A DNA stretch of 36,077 nucleotides, from contig JANQHM010000176.1 of assembly GCA_028282645.1 (NCBI GenBank), positions 1 through 36,077 of the forward strand. The letters are read 5' to 3'. The DNA is from Candidatus Gastranaerophilales bacterium (GTDB taxonomy: Bacteria > Cyanobacteriota > Vampirovibrionia > Gastranaerophilales > JANQFW01). Below the pieces are notes generated by a model, which saw only the letters and a program-made list of their open reading frames with translations, did not search any database and was not told the DNA's origin. Below, piece after piece: positions 9,137 to 17,171 of this stretch (the first letter of the stretch is position 1; the number at the start of each line of letters is the position of its first letter). Position numbers and translations under genes: made by a program.

Positions 9137-11041
9137 TTATTGTGAAGCCTGTATATTAATATTTACATTATTCTTGTCATTGTTGTTTGGATTAACGGTA
9201 GAGTCAGGAGCAATATTTGTACTATCATTAGGATTAATTGGTTTCACACTAGTTGTATCAATAATCTCTGGTGGCATTATATCGATAACAGGTGGCGAAT
9301 TAATAATATCTGTGGGCGGAGTATCAATAGGCTTGCTATAAACATTAGGGTCAATAACACATTTGTTATTTTCTATAGTTCCCTGCAAGGTACTACATAA
9401 GGCATCGTTATTGTAACTGCCTTTAAATACTTCAAAGAAATTACCTTCCAAATATACTTTTATTTTTTTAGCAAGATCTTCTTTTGTTTCTTGAGCAATA
9501 TTTGGATCATTATAAATTTCTTCTAATTTTTCCTTTAATTTTATTAAATTTTGATATTTAAGAAGTGTTGTACTTGTACTACTGAATGTATTGTTGTTGG
9601 ATAATTTAGCCATGTCACTGGTACATCCATATCCGGTAGTGTTACATGTACCCTCATATTGTGATCCCGGATCTCCCATAGAAATTATACCTGTTGGAGT
9701 TACTTCAAATCCAAATAAGTCGGTTCCGATAGTCATAGGGTCAGTAGATGCAGTCAATGTTACCCAAAGTTTATGATAGCCGGTAACAGGATCTTTTGTA
9801 CCTACAAACATTTCTTGTCCGTTTGAAAATTTAAACCAGCCATTATATGTTTCTGTCGAACCGGTGAATATTTGAATATAACTGCTGCTGCTACTACTGC
9901 TTGATGATGATGAACTTGAACTGCTAGAGCTTGCACTGCTTGATGATGAGCTTGAACCGTTACCTGAGCTGCTTGCACTGGCACTACAAGCAGTTGTGGT
10001 ATTTATATCTACAATATCTCCACTTGCGCTTGCAATACAGCCGTTTGTAGCTCCATATGCATATATTGATGACTCTACAAGATCAAATTCTGATCCGGTT
10101 AAGTAATTTTTTAGATAGTCATATGCGTAGTCTGGAGGCGTAATTGTAACTTCAGTAGCTATAATAGTATCAGATAACAAGTTTAACCTGCCTATACCTT
10201 GTCCAAAAATATTAGTAAGGCTAGTGTTAACTAGTGTAGAAGAAGATGGGGTTGTATCATTTAAAGCAGGGTCAGTATTGGCACCGGTTGTAGTAGTGTC
10301 TTGAGCAGTATCATTTATAACTAGCTCAATTATTTCTTCATAAAGCAGTTGTTTGTTTCTGCTATCTACAAAATAAGTAATCTGTTTGCCCATATTTAGT
10401 AAATCATTTACATATGTTTTTAAAATAAATTTTTCCGAACTATCAGGTAATTGATTAAGGGTACTATCCAATTCTTTTGATAAAATTTTTGCGGCATCAC
10501 CTTCCTGTGCCAGGTCTATAGCAAAATCCAGTTCATTAATTATTTTAATCAGAGGATCTTTTGTACCGCTAACTATTGAATCATCTTTTGCTATATATTC
10601 ATCAACAATATTATTAAATGACTTTAATGCATTATCCAGACCCGAAGTATCAGCATTAACTCTTTTAGAGTTTTCTTGAATTTGAACTATATAATTTTTT
10701 GCAATATAAGCAAGGTCTTTCATGTTACCTGCAGATCCGTTTGTTTCAATTAAATTGCCTCCTCTGGAAGTACTTCTTATATATGCTTCGACAGGAGTTT
10801 GCAAAGACTGATTATTTAAAAATACTTCAGTGTTTGATAATAAATTGGGGTTAACATTAGGAATGGAAGCTCTGCCTGAATTAGATTCAAACATTACTAA
10901 ACTGCCATTATCTCGAAAAATTTCTCCAATGCTACCACCAAAGAGGGAATAAGCAAAAAAGCTTACTAAAAAAATTCCGGCTGTAATTATACCAATTTCA
11001 CCTATGTTGGAGCCTTTTTTGCAGTTAAAGTTATTACGCAT
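9137..11041 (-). CDS. Flp-type prepilin-like surface protein, paralog 2, with poly-Ser tract
   Basis: CKKGSNIGEIGIITAGIFLVSFFAYSLFGGSIGEIF N-term; shares ESNS.RA.IP, ETNGSAGNMKDLAYIAK, EGTCNTTG.GCT and LEGNFFE.F.GSYNNDALC blocks with paralog 1. Confidence 0.6.
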   Translation of the reverse strand: MRNNFNCKKGSNIGEIGIITAGIFLVSFFAYSLFGGSIGEIFRDNGSLVMFESNSGRASIPNVNPNLLSNTEVFLNNQSLQTPVEAYIRSTSRGGNLIETNGSAGNMKDLAYIAKNYIVQIQENSKRVNADTSGLDNALKSFNNIVDEYIAKDDSIVSGTKDPLIKIINELDFAIDLAQEGDAAKILSKELDSTLNQLPDSSEKFILKTYVNDLLNMGKQITYFVDSRNKQLLYEEIIELVINDTAQDTTTTGANTDPALNDTTPSSSTLVNTSLTNIFGQGIGRLNLLSDTIIATEVTITPPDYAYDYLKNYLTGSEFDLVESSIYAYGATNGCIASASGDIVDINTTTACSASASSSGNGSSSSSSSASSSSSSSSSSSSSSSSSYIQIFTGSTETYNGWFKFSNGQEMFVGTKDPVTGYHKLWVTLTASTDPMTIGTDLFGFEVTPTGIISMGDPGSQYEGTCNTTGYGCTSDMAKLSNNNTFSSTSTTLLKYQNLIKLKEKLEEIYNDPNIAQETKEDLAKKIKVYLEGNFFEVFKGSYNNDALCSTLQGTIENNKCVIDPNVYSKPIDTPPTDIINSPPVIDIMPPEIIDTTSVKPINPNDSTNIAPDSTVNPNNNDKNNVNINIQASQ

Positions 11042-11181
11042 AATATTATCCTTTATAATTTTTATGTCCTATAGTTTATATTCCCAAAATTTTAAATTTT
11101 TAAACATTTTTTTTTATTAAATTAATAAAATGAAACATTTCTTTATAAATATTATTTTGGTACCTATTTTATGAATACTTG

Positions 11182-11241
11182 ATAATTATATTAAAAATAC
11201 TGCCCCCTAATTAGAGAGGGCAGTATTTTTAATATAATTAT
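11182..11241. terminator. Strong hairpin terminator, 24 bp stem
   Basis: ATAATTATATTAAAAATACTGCCC ... GGGCAGTATTTTTAATATAATTAT, 12 nt loop. Confidence 0.85.
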
Positions 11242-11281
11242 ATGAGGATTATTTTTGTATATATGTGTATGTCTTTTTACT

Positions 11282-11375
11282 ACTGGTACTCAATTAAATT
11301 TCAAATTATAGAATGAGCCTGTACACTTTTTAACGCTCCTGCTTCGCTATTCAGAATTTAGCCTATTTTATCAGC
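11282..11375 (-). repeat. Dispersed repeat family R1, copy C
   Basis: Reverse complement reads GCTGATAAAATAGGCT..CTGAATAGCGAAGCAGGAGCGTTAAAAAGTG..TTGAAATTTAATTGAGTACCAGT, matching 14741-14860. Confidence 0.8.
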
Positions 11376-11436
11376 TATTTACTCGATTGAATAAAAAGTA
11401 TTTAAGTATAAATAACATTCAAATGTTTTTGATTAA

Positions 11437-12129
11437 TTAATTAACTAAGCCAAACATTTGCATCATAGCTAGTATAAACGGTGGAATACCGGCAAATTGA
11501 TCTTGACATTGATCATCGCCATATTCATCATTTTTTTCAAATAAATAAGGATGGTCCTTTTTAAACTCTTCCAAATCCTCTTTGCTAATAATCTCATCCG
11601 GAGTACCTTTAGGATTTTTTGCTGTATCCAGGTCTTCAAGAAGTTTCGGATTATCCAGCAAGACCTTTGCGGCTTCTACTAATTCCGGTGAATATTTCCC
11701 ATCTTTGTTTTTTGCGATGGCCTTTAGATCACCATTACCCATCAATCCATCTTTATCCTTTTCTCCGTTTCTAGCATTTTGTACTTGATCAAAATTTTCT
11801 ATGATTAAATCTAATGCTGTTCCTACATCCATTTTTTTATTTTCACTTTCGACTTTATTACAGGTTCCACCTAATAAGGAGAAAAACATCATCATTAATG
11901 GATTACCTTGACATCCTCCCATCATAGACATCAGTATCATCATTATCATTGAATCAGAAGTATTTTCATTTTCTCCCATCATGGACATCATCATCATCAT
12001 TAACGGATCAGGAGTACCCTGCCCCGGAAAAATTGAACCTCCAAAATTTGCTTGACCACCAGAAGAATAACTCTGCCCATACGGTACCATCATAAATGGG
12101 TTAAACCCAGTATTCGAACAATTACACAT
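11437..12129 (-). CDS. Met-rich MCNC protein with EF-hand-like/helical C-terminal domain, paralog 1
   Basis: MCNC start, DPLMMMMMSMMG and NPLMMMFFSLLGG segments, then ALDLIIENFDQV..GNGDLKAIAKNKDGKYSPELVEAAKVLLDNPKLLEDLD; RBS AGGAGG. Confidence 0.75.
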   Translation of the reverse strand: MCNCSNTGFNPFMMVPYGQSYSSGGQANFGGSIFPGQGTPDPLMMMMMSMMGENENTSDSMIMMILMSMMGGCQGNPLMMMFFSLLGGTCNKVESENKKMDVGTALDLIIENFDQVQNARNGEKDKDGLMGNGDLKAIAKNKDGKYSPELVEAAKVLLDNPKLLEDLDTAKNPKGTPDEIISKEDLEEFKKDHPYLFEKNDEYGDDQCQDQFAGIPPFILAMMQMFGLVN

Positions 12130-12407
12130 ATAATACCTCCTACACCTTATACCTTATACCTTATTTTTATTGCATTTTTAGATTTATGTTTAGATATAAA
12201 TAAAATCTAATTTTTTCTGACTTGTATTAAAAATTTATTTTTTTATATTTTTTGACTTTACCTTAACACTATAACCTATTATTATAAAAACAAAACTCTT
12301 TAAATAATTGCCTAAATTAAATAAAAAATTTTAAAAAAATATATTTTATTAAAAACTATTATAATGATACTACCCTAATCAGACAGGCTCTTAGCATATT
12401 ATATGAG

Positions 12408-13007
12408 TTATATATCAAACTTTTTATCTACAAAACTAGGATTCTCTTCAATATATTTATCGATGTCTCCTATTGTAAACTTTTCATCTTTGTCATTGTC
12501 TTTGTCATTTGCTTTTTCCATATTGTCAAATATGTCACGATGATTTAACAGGAACTGTGCAGCGTCTTTTAACTCTTGGCTATAACCATTAGTATCAACT
12601 ATTTTTTGTAAATCGCGAATGTGTACTTTTTGATTAGCCTTACCATCTATTGTGTCTATTATCGAAAAATTAGCTTTAATTATTTCTAATGCTTCGCGAG
12701 CAGAAATTTGGTTATTATCATCTTCTTCCAGATCTTCTTCTGCTGGCTCGTATGATTTTTCTACATTACTTTTTTCCGTATTTTGATTTTTTTTCCCGCA
12801 TATTGATCCCATTAACCACATCATGGGGATCATCATAGGATCAAAGCTTCCAGCTTGTCCATTATTATATTGAGGCACACTAGTACCATTACATGTTGTT
12901 GAAAAAATTGAGCTTGTACAGGGTGTTTGATTAAAACCCTGGCCTGTTGAGCTTAAAGGCCAATTACCGAAAAATGGGTTCATTCCGGCAGTTGCACAAT
13001 TACACAT
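12408..13007 (-). CDS. MCNC protein, paralog 2
   Basis: MCNCATAGMNPFFGN, DPMMIPMMWLMG, ALEIIKANFSIIDT..RDLQKIVDTNGYSQELKDAAQFLLNHRDIFD; same AGGAGGTATTATATG translation start region as paralog 1. Confidence 0.75.
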   Translation of the reverse strand: MCNCATAGMNPFFGNWPLSSTGQGFNQTPCTSSIFSTTCNGTSVPQYNNGQAGSFDPMMIPMMWLMGSICGKKNQNTEKSNVEKSYEPAEEDLEEDDNNQISAREALEIIKANFSIIDTIDGKANQKVHIRDLQKIVDTNGYSQELKDAAQFLLNHRDIFDNMEKANDKDNDKDEKFTIGDIDKYIEENPSFVDKKFDI

Positions 13008-14009
13008 ATAATACCTCCTACCTTGTATACCTTATCTTTTATGCCTTAAATTACCATTTTTGATTAAAGATAACAGTTGCATAATTCTTTTATAGTTATA
13101 ATAGATATTTATTAAAATCTTATTTCTACAAAACCAATATCTATCATTTCATTTAAAAAATTTACTAGCGTTATTATACTGTTTCCAAAGTCAATTTTAG
13201 ATTAATCTTTATAAACACTGTTGAATAATCTGAAAAGTATTTTAGAGATAGTATACAGCCTGTAACAACTGTTGAAATTTTTACACATTTTTAAGTTTTA
13301 CCTTAATACCTTCATCTATTATTATAAAAACAAAATTCTTTTTAAAATTGTCTAAAATTATAAAAAGAATGTTTTTTTATACTCATTAGTAATAAAATAT
13401 TTTTGAGTTGATATTAAAGTAAGCTGTTGTAACATTTATTAATATTTTTATTATTATTTAGCAATTTTATAATTTTGTTTGTCTTTATATAAATAAGCAA
13501 GGCAGTAAATTAAGATAATCAATGGTGGTAACATAGACACTTAGGTAGTCAAAATTTAGGAGGTTCAAAACGAAGTCATACAGCTTATTTATCCTGATTT
13601 AAAGAATGGAAAAAGTATAAAAAATAAGTTGTTTAGTTTAACCAGGTTTAAATTATTGGTAATTAGAAATTAAATAGTTGAGCATATCATAATAGTATTG
13701 TTATATACTAACCAGGTTGAAATACTTTGAGCATCATATAATTTAGATTTAGTAATTGAGGTAAACAAAAACAAGTCAGAATCAGTTTAAATTAAAATGA
13801 AATATTTATAATGAGCTACTGTTATTAGAATTTAGCTATAATGTAAAATTGAGTTTAAATATTAAGCAGAAAAATTCTATATAATAAAAAAATGAATTTT
13901 TTCTTAATATATAAACAAATGTAAAGTTTGATTTTATAAAATATATAATCTCTTAAAAACAAACAAAGTTAAGTTAACTCTCTCTCTAAGTAATTATCTG
14001 GTAATAATC

Positions 14010-14037
14010 TCTGGTATTAATATACCAGATTTTTTTT
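14010..14037 (+). terminator. Intrinsic terminator in a long non-coding region
   Basis: TCTGGTAT-TAAT-ATACCAGA-TTTTTTTT. Confidence 0.8.
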
Positions 14038-14183
14038 GTTCAATAGCAATTATTAGAAATATATTGTTTTTATAAAAATAGAGAGAGTAAATATTAAATA
14101 TATACAAAATAAAGGCTTAAATATAAACTCTTAATTTAATAAACAAAATAAAATTTGAAAGAAGATAAAATAGGAGAGAGAAA

Positions 14184-14648
14184 ATGAGCATTAATAATAT
14201 GTTTAATTTTCCTACCATAAATCCCAATGGTCTACAAACCGGCGAATTACAGGTAGGCAAGCAGGGTATTTATCAAAACGGTGAAAATATTTTCACTACA
14301 GCAACAAGCGGTTTCCCTGATAATATACAGGCTAATAGCAACTACCAATTAAACTTGGGAGCATTTACAGATAATGCTGTTTTACAAAACACGGCTACTC
14401 AGCCATATGCCGCAGGTCCAAATGATATTAATATTGGGCATAGCATTCAAGATAATATAAATTTGTTCGGTAATAATGTAAATGAATCAAATGTTTTAAA
14501 TAAAAAAGATTACACTGCACCCGGCCAATTAATGGGTGGATTTAAGGTACCAAACGTTAATGTAGATACAAATTTACAAATAAACTCAGCAATTGGTGAT
14601 CCTACCCAAGGTATTATGGGGCAATTAAAAGCTCTTTTAAACTTTTAA
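14184..14648 (+). CDS. Hypothetical protein (Asn/Gln-rich)
   Basis: 154 aa ORF with GGAGAGAG RBS; no recognisable family. Confidence 0.7.
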   Translation: MSINNMFNFPTINPNGLQTGELQVGKQGIYQNGENIFTTATSGFPDNIQANSNYQLNLGAFTDNAVLQNTATQPYAAGPNDINIGHSIQDNINLFGNNVNESNVLNKKDYTAPGQLMGGFKVPNVNVDTNLQINSAIGDPTQGIMGQLKALLNF

Positions 14649-14740
14649 TCAGATAGAATTATAGAATAAAATTAATAAACAAAGGCTATTCATTTTATAC
14701 TAATTCAAAAATAATTTTCAGATTATTTAATAGTGTTAAA

Positions 14741-14860
14741 GCTGATAAAATAAGCTATTCGTCTGAATTGCGAAGCGGGAGCGTTAAAAAGTGAAATGGT
14801 CAATTTTACTTTTTATAAGCTCATTTAAAGAGAAATCTGAAATTTAATTGAGGACCAGTA
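14741..14860 (+). repeat. Dispersed repeat family R1, copy A
   Basis: GCTGATAAAATAAGCTATTCGTCTGAATTGCGAAGCGGGAGCGTTAAAAAGTG ... CTGAAATTTAATTGAGGACCAGTA. Confidence 0.8.
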
Positions 14861-14996
14861 TAATTAATGAATGGCTTTTGTTTTTATTACAGTTTTAAAA
14901 CTTTAAGTTATATTAACATTTATAAAAATTTACTAATTAATTTATCATTTGTTTAGTAAAATAATAAAAAATAAACAGTGGTGGTTTAGTTTTAAA

Positions 14997-15422
14997 ATGA
15001 ATGTTTCAAAATTAGGTTTTAGGTCTAATCTGCTTAATAATAAGCAAGATAATAATAAAGTAAAAACCGGAGCTTTAGTCGGGGTAGGACTAGGCTCTGG
15101 CATCGGTATATTTGAAATATCAGGTTTAAATCCCGATGAGATGGCTAAAGAGACTAAAAATCTATTAGACCAACCTGTTGGATATAGAGAATCTTATTAT
15201 AAGTCACTTAAAGAGACTTATTGCATAAAAAAACGCATCTCTTTATCTACTATTCTTGATAATAAGCAATTGCAGAAAGAAATAAAATATTGGAATTTTG
15301 TGAAAAATAATCCTAAAGTGGCTAAAACAGGTATTATAACAGCACATGCTCTTGTTATGGGAGCAATAGCCGCTGGTACTACTTATTTAATAACATATGC
15401 AAGAAGTAAACTATCTAAGTAG
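14997..15422 (+). CDS. Hypothetical small membrane-associated protein
   Basis: Two hydrophobic glycine-rich segments (TGALVGVGLGSGIGIF; GIITAHALVMGAIAAGTTYLITYA); start uncertain. Confidence 0.6.
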   Translation: MNVSKLGFRSNLLNNKQDNNKVKTGALVGVGLGSGIGIFEISGLNPDEMAKETKNLLDQPVGYRESYYKSLKETYCIKKRISLSTILDNKQLQKEIKYWNFVKNNPKVAKTGIITAHALVMGAIAAGTTYLITYARSKLSK

Positions 15423-15635
15423 ATGATAAAAAGTTTTTATTTTAGTAAAAACTTTGATTTCTGAATTTGCCTGATTTTGTTAATACTTTTTTAATTGTAA
15501 AAAAAAATTAAGTTTTAGATATATTTTTTTAATAATAGCAATTTTTTTTTGTGTTCTTGTTTTAATATAATCGAAAAGGGAAAAATAAATTTATGATAAT
15601 ATAGACAAATTTTGTTCGGAGGTTATAACATAAAA

Positions 15636-16913
15636 ATGGTTACTATTGAAAAACCACCTGTAAGAGAGAGAGCATCAAATGACGATGTATCCGAGGGGAT
15701 TGAAGTGCTAGATTTGCAGGACAAAAAAATTGTTACAAAAAAAAATTTGCATCGTATTGATATAAGCGAGCTGCCAAGCAAGCTGCCAGACTTTGATGAT
15801 TCAAATGAAACAAAGGATAATATTCTTGCAAACTGGTTAATAGAATGGATTGAAGAATCATTCAAGAAAGGAAAAGTTCATGTAAATGAATTATTACCAA
15901 AGAAAAATGTCCTTGCTGCTCATTTAGGAATTAGTATAGGCACTGTTCAAACAGCTATCCGTTATATTGAAGACAAAGGTTACGTTGAATCAAAACAAAG
16001 AATTGGTACCTTTATACGTGATTATACGCAGCCGGTTGCCCAATTAAGAAAGCAAACCTCTAAAAGAGAGCAAGCAGTTCTTGCCTTAAAGAAAATTATT
16101 ATTACAAATGGTTATAATATTGATGAGCCTCTTCCTTCATCAAGAGAACTGGCTAAAATAATTGGAAGTGCACCTAATACAACTTGCTTGGCTTTAGAAT
16201 ACTTAGCCAGTAATGGTATTCTTGAATCTAAAGGCTCTAGGGGGAATAAAGCCAACTGGGTGTTAAAACAAATTCCTGCATTCAATAAAGAAAAATTAGC
16301 AACTGATGTAGTATTAGATTCTGATACGTTAGTTGATCAAGTGGAAAGAGATTTAAAAGAATTAATAAATAAAAGATACGAAGTAAATGATAAGCTTCCC
16401 TCTCATTTTGAATTAGCTGAAATACTTAAAGTAAGTATAAAAACTGTTCACGATGCAATGAAAAGATTAGTGGCTCAGAATATTTTAAGATCAAAACGAG
16501 GACGCTACGGTACTTATATCTTAAGAATGCCTTCTGATTTACAAACTGCTTCGGGCAAAGAAAATGCTATATTTGCCCCGGCAGAGGATGCCAGCTTGTA
16601 TAACTACGAAAAAATAGAATGCCATTTAAAAGTACTAATTAAAGAAAATTACAAAGTTGGTGATAAATTACCTGCAATGGGCAAACTGGCCGGTGAATTA
16701 AATGTAAGCAGCAATACAATAAGAAAAGCTCTTCAAAGATTATCTGATGATAACATCGTTAAATTTTCCAGAGGAAGATACGGCGGTACATTTGTTACAC
16801 AGATACCCTTGGAGTCTTTTGAAGATTTAACACAGTTTACTTGGCTGGCAGTTAACCAAGAACATATGTCCGCTTATAGTAATGGTATATCAAGTAATGA
16901 CGATTCTAGGTAA
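15636..16913 (+). CDS. Transcriptional regulator with four tandem GntR-type winged helix domains
   Basis: Four repeats of the LP-x(3)-LA-x(2)-L-x-VS-x(2)-T-V-x(2)-A-x(2)-L-x(4)-I-x-S-K-x-G-R-Y-G-T type; no recognisable effector domain. Confidence 0.88.
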   Translation: MVTIEKPPVRERASNDDVSEGIEVLDLQDKKIVTKKNLHRIDISELPSKLPDFDDSNETKDNILANWLIEWIEESFKKGKVHVNELLPKKNVLAAHLGISIGTVQTAIRYIEDKGYVESKQRIGTFIRDYTQPVAQLRKQTSKREQAVLALKKIIITNGYNIDEPLPSSRELAKIIGSAPNTTCLALEYLASNGILESKGSRGNKANWVLKQIPAFNKEKLATDVVLDSDTLVDQVERDLKELINKRYEVNDKLPSHFELAEILKVSIKTVHDAMKRLVAQNILRSKRGRYGTYILRMPSDLQTASGKENAIFAPAEDASLYNYEKIECHLKVLIKENYKVGDKLPAMGKLAGELNVSSNTIRKALQRLSDDNIVKFSRGRYGGTFVTQIPLESFEDLTQFTWLAVNQEHMSAYSNGISSNDDSR

Positions 16914-16940
16914 ACTTAAATCAGGTAAAAACTAATAGAA

Positions 16941-17010
16941 TAAACTATTTTTTGAATTGCGAAGCGGGAGCCTTAAAAAGTGAAGTCTGAAATTTAATTG
17001 AGTACCTGTA
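16941..17010 (+). repeat. Dispersed repeat family R1, copy B
   Basis: GAATTGCGAAGCGGGAGCCTTAAAAAGTGAAGTCTGAAATTTAATTGAGTACCTGTA. Confidence 0.8.
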
Positions 17011-17171
17011 TAAAACATCCGAATGAAATAATAAAAAAAGAAACCGATTAGTAATAAACCGGCTTCTTTTTTTATTATTAATTACTTATGCCCTTTTTTC
17101 CAATATATTTATTAATAACAATTTGCTTAAATTAAGTATGTATTAAATATAAACAAATAGAGCGGTTTAAA

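Noticed and set aside
9802-9984. 60 aa minus-strand ORF rich in Gln/Ala/His
   Set aside because: Alternate frame of the poly-Ser low-complexity tract in the prepilin-like gene.
11582-11788. 68 aa plus-strand ORF opposite the MCNC gene
   Set aside because: Antisense ORF without a convincing RBS; the minus-strand gene has a paralog and an AGGAGG RBS.
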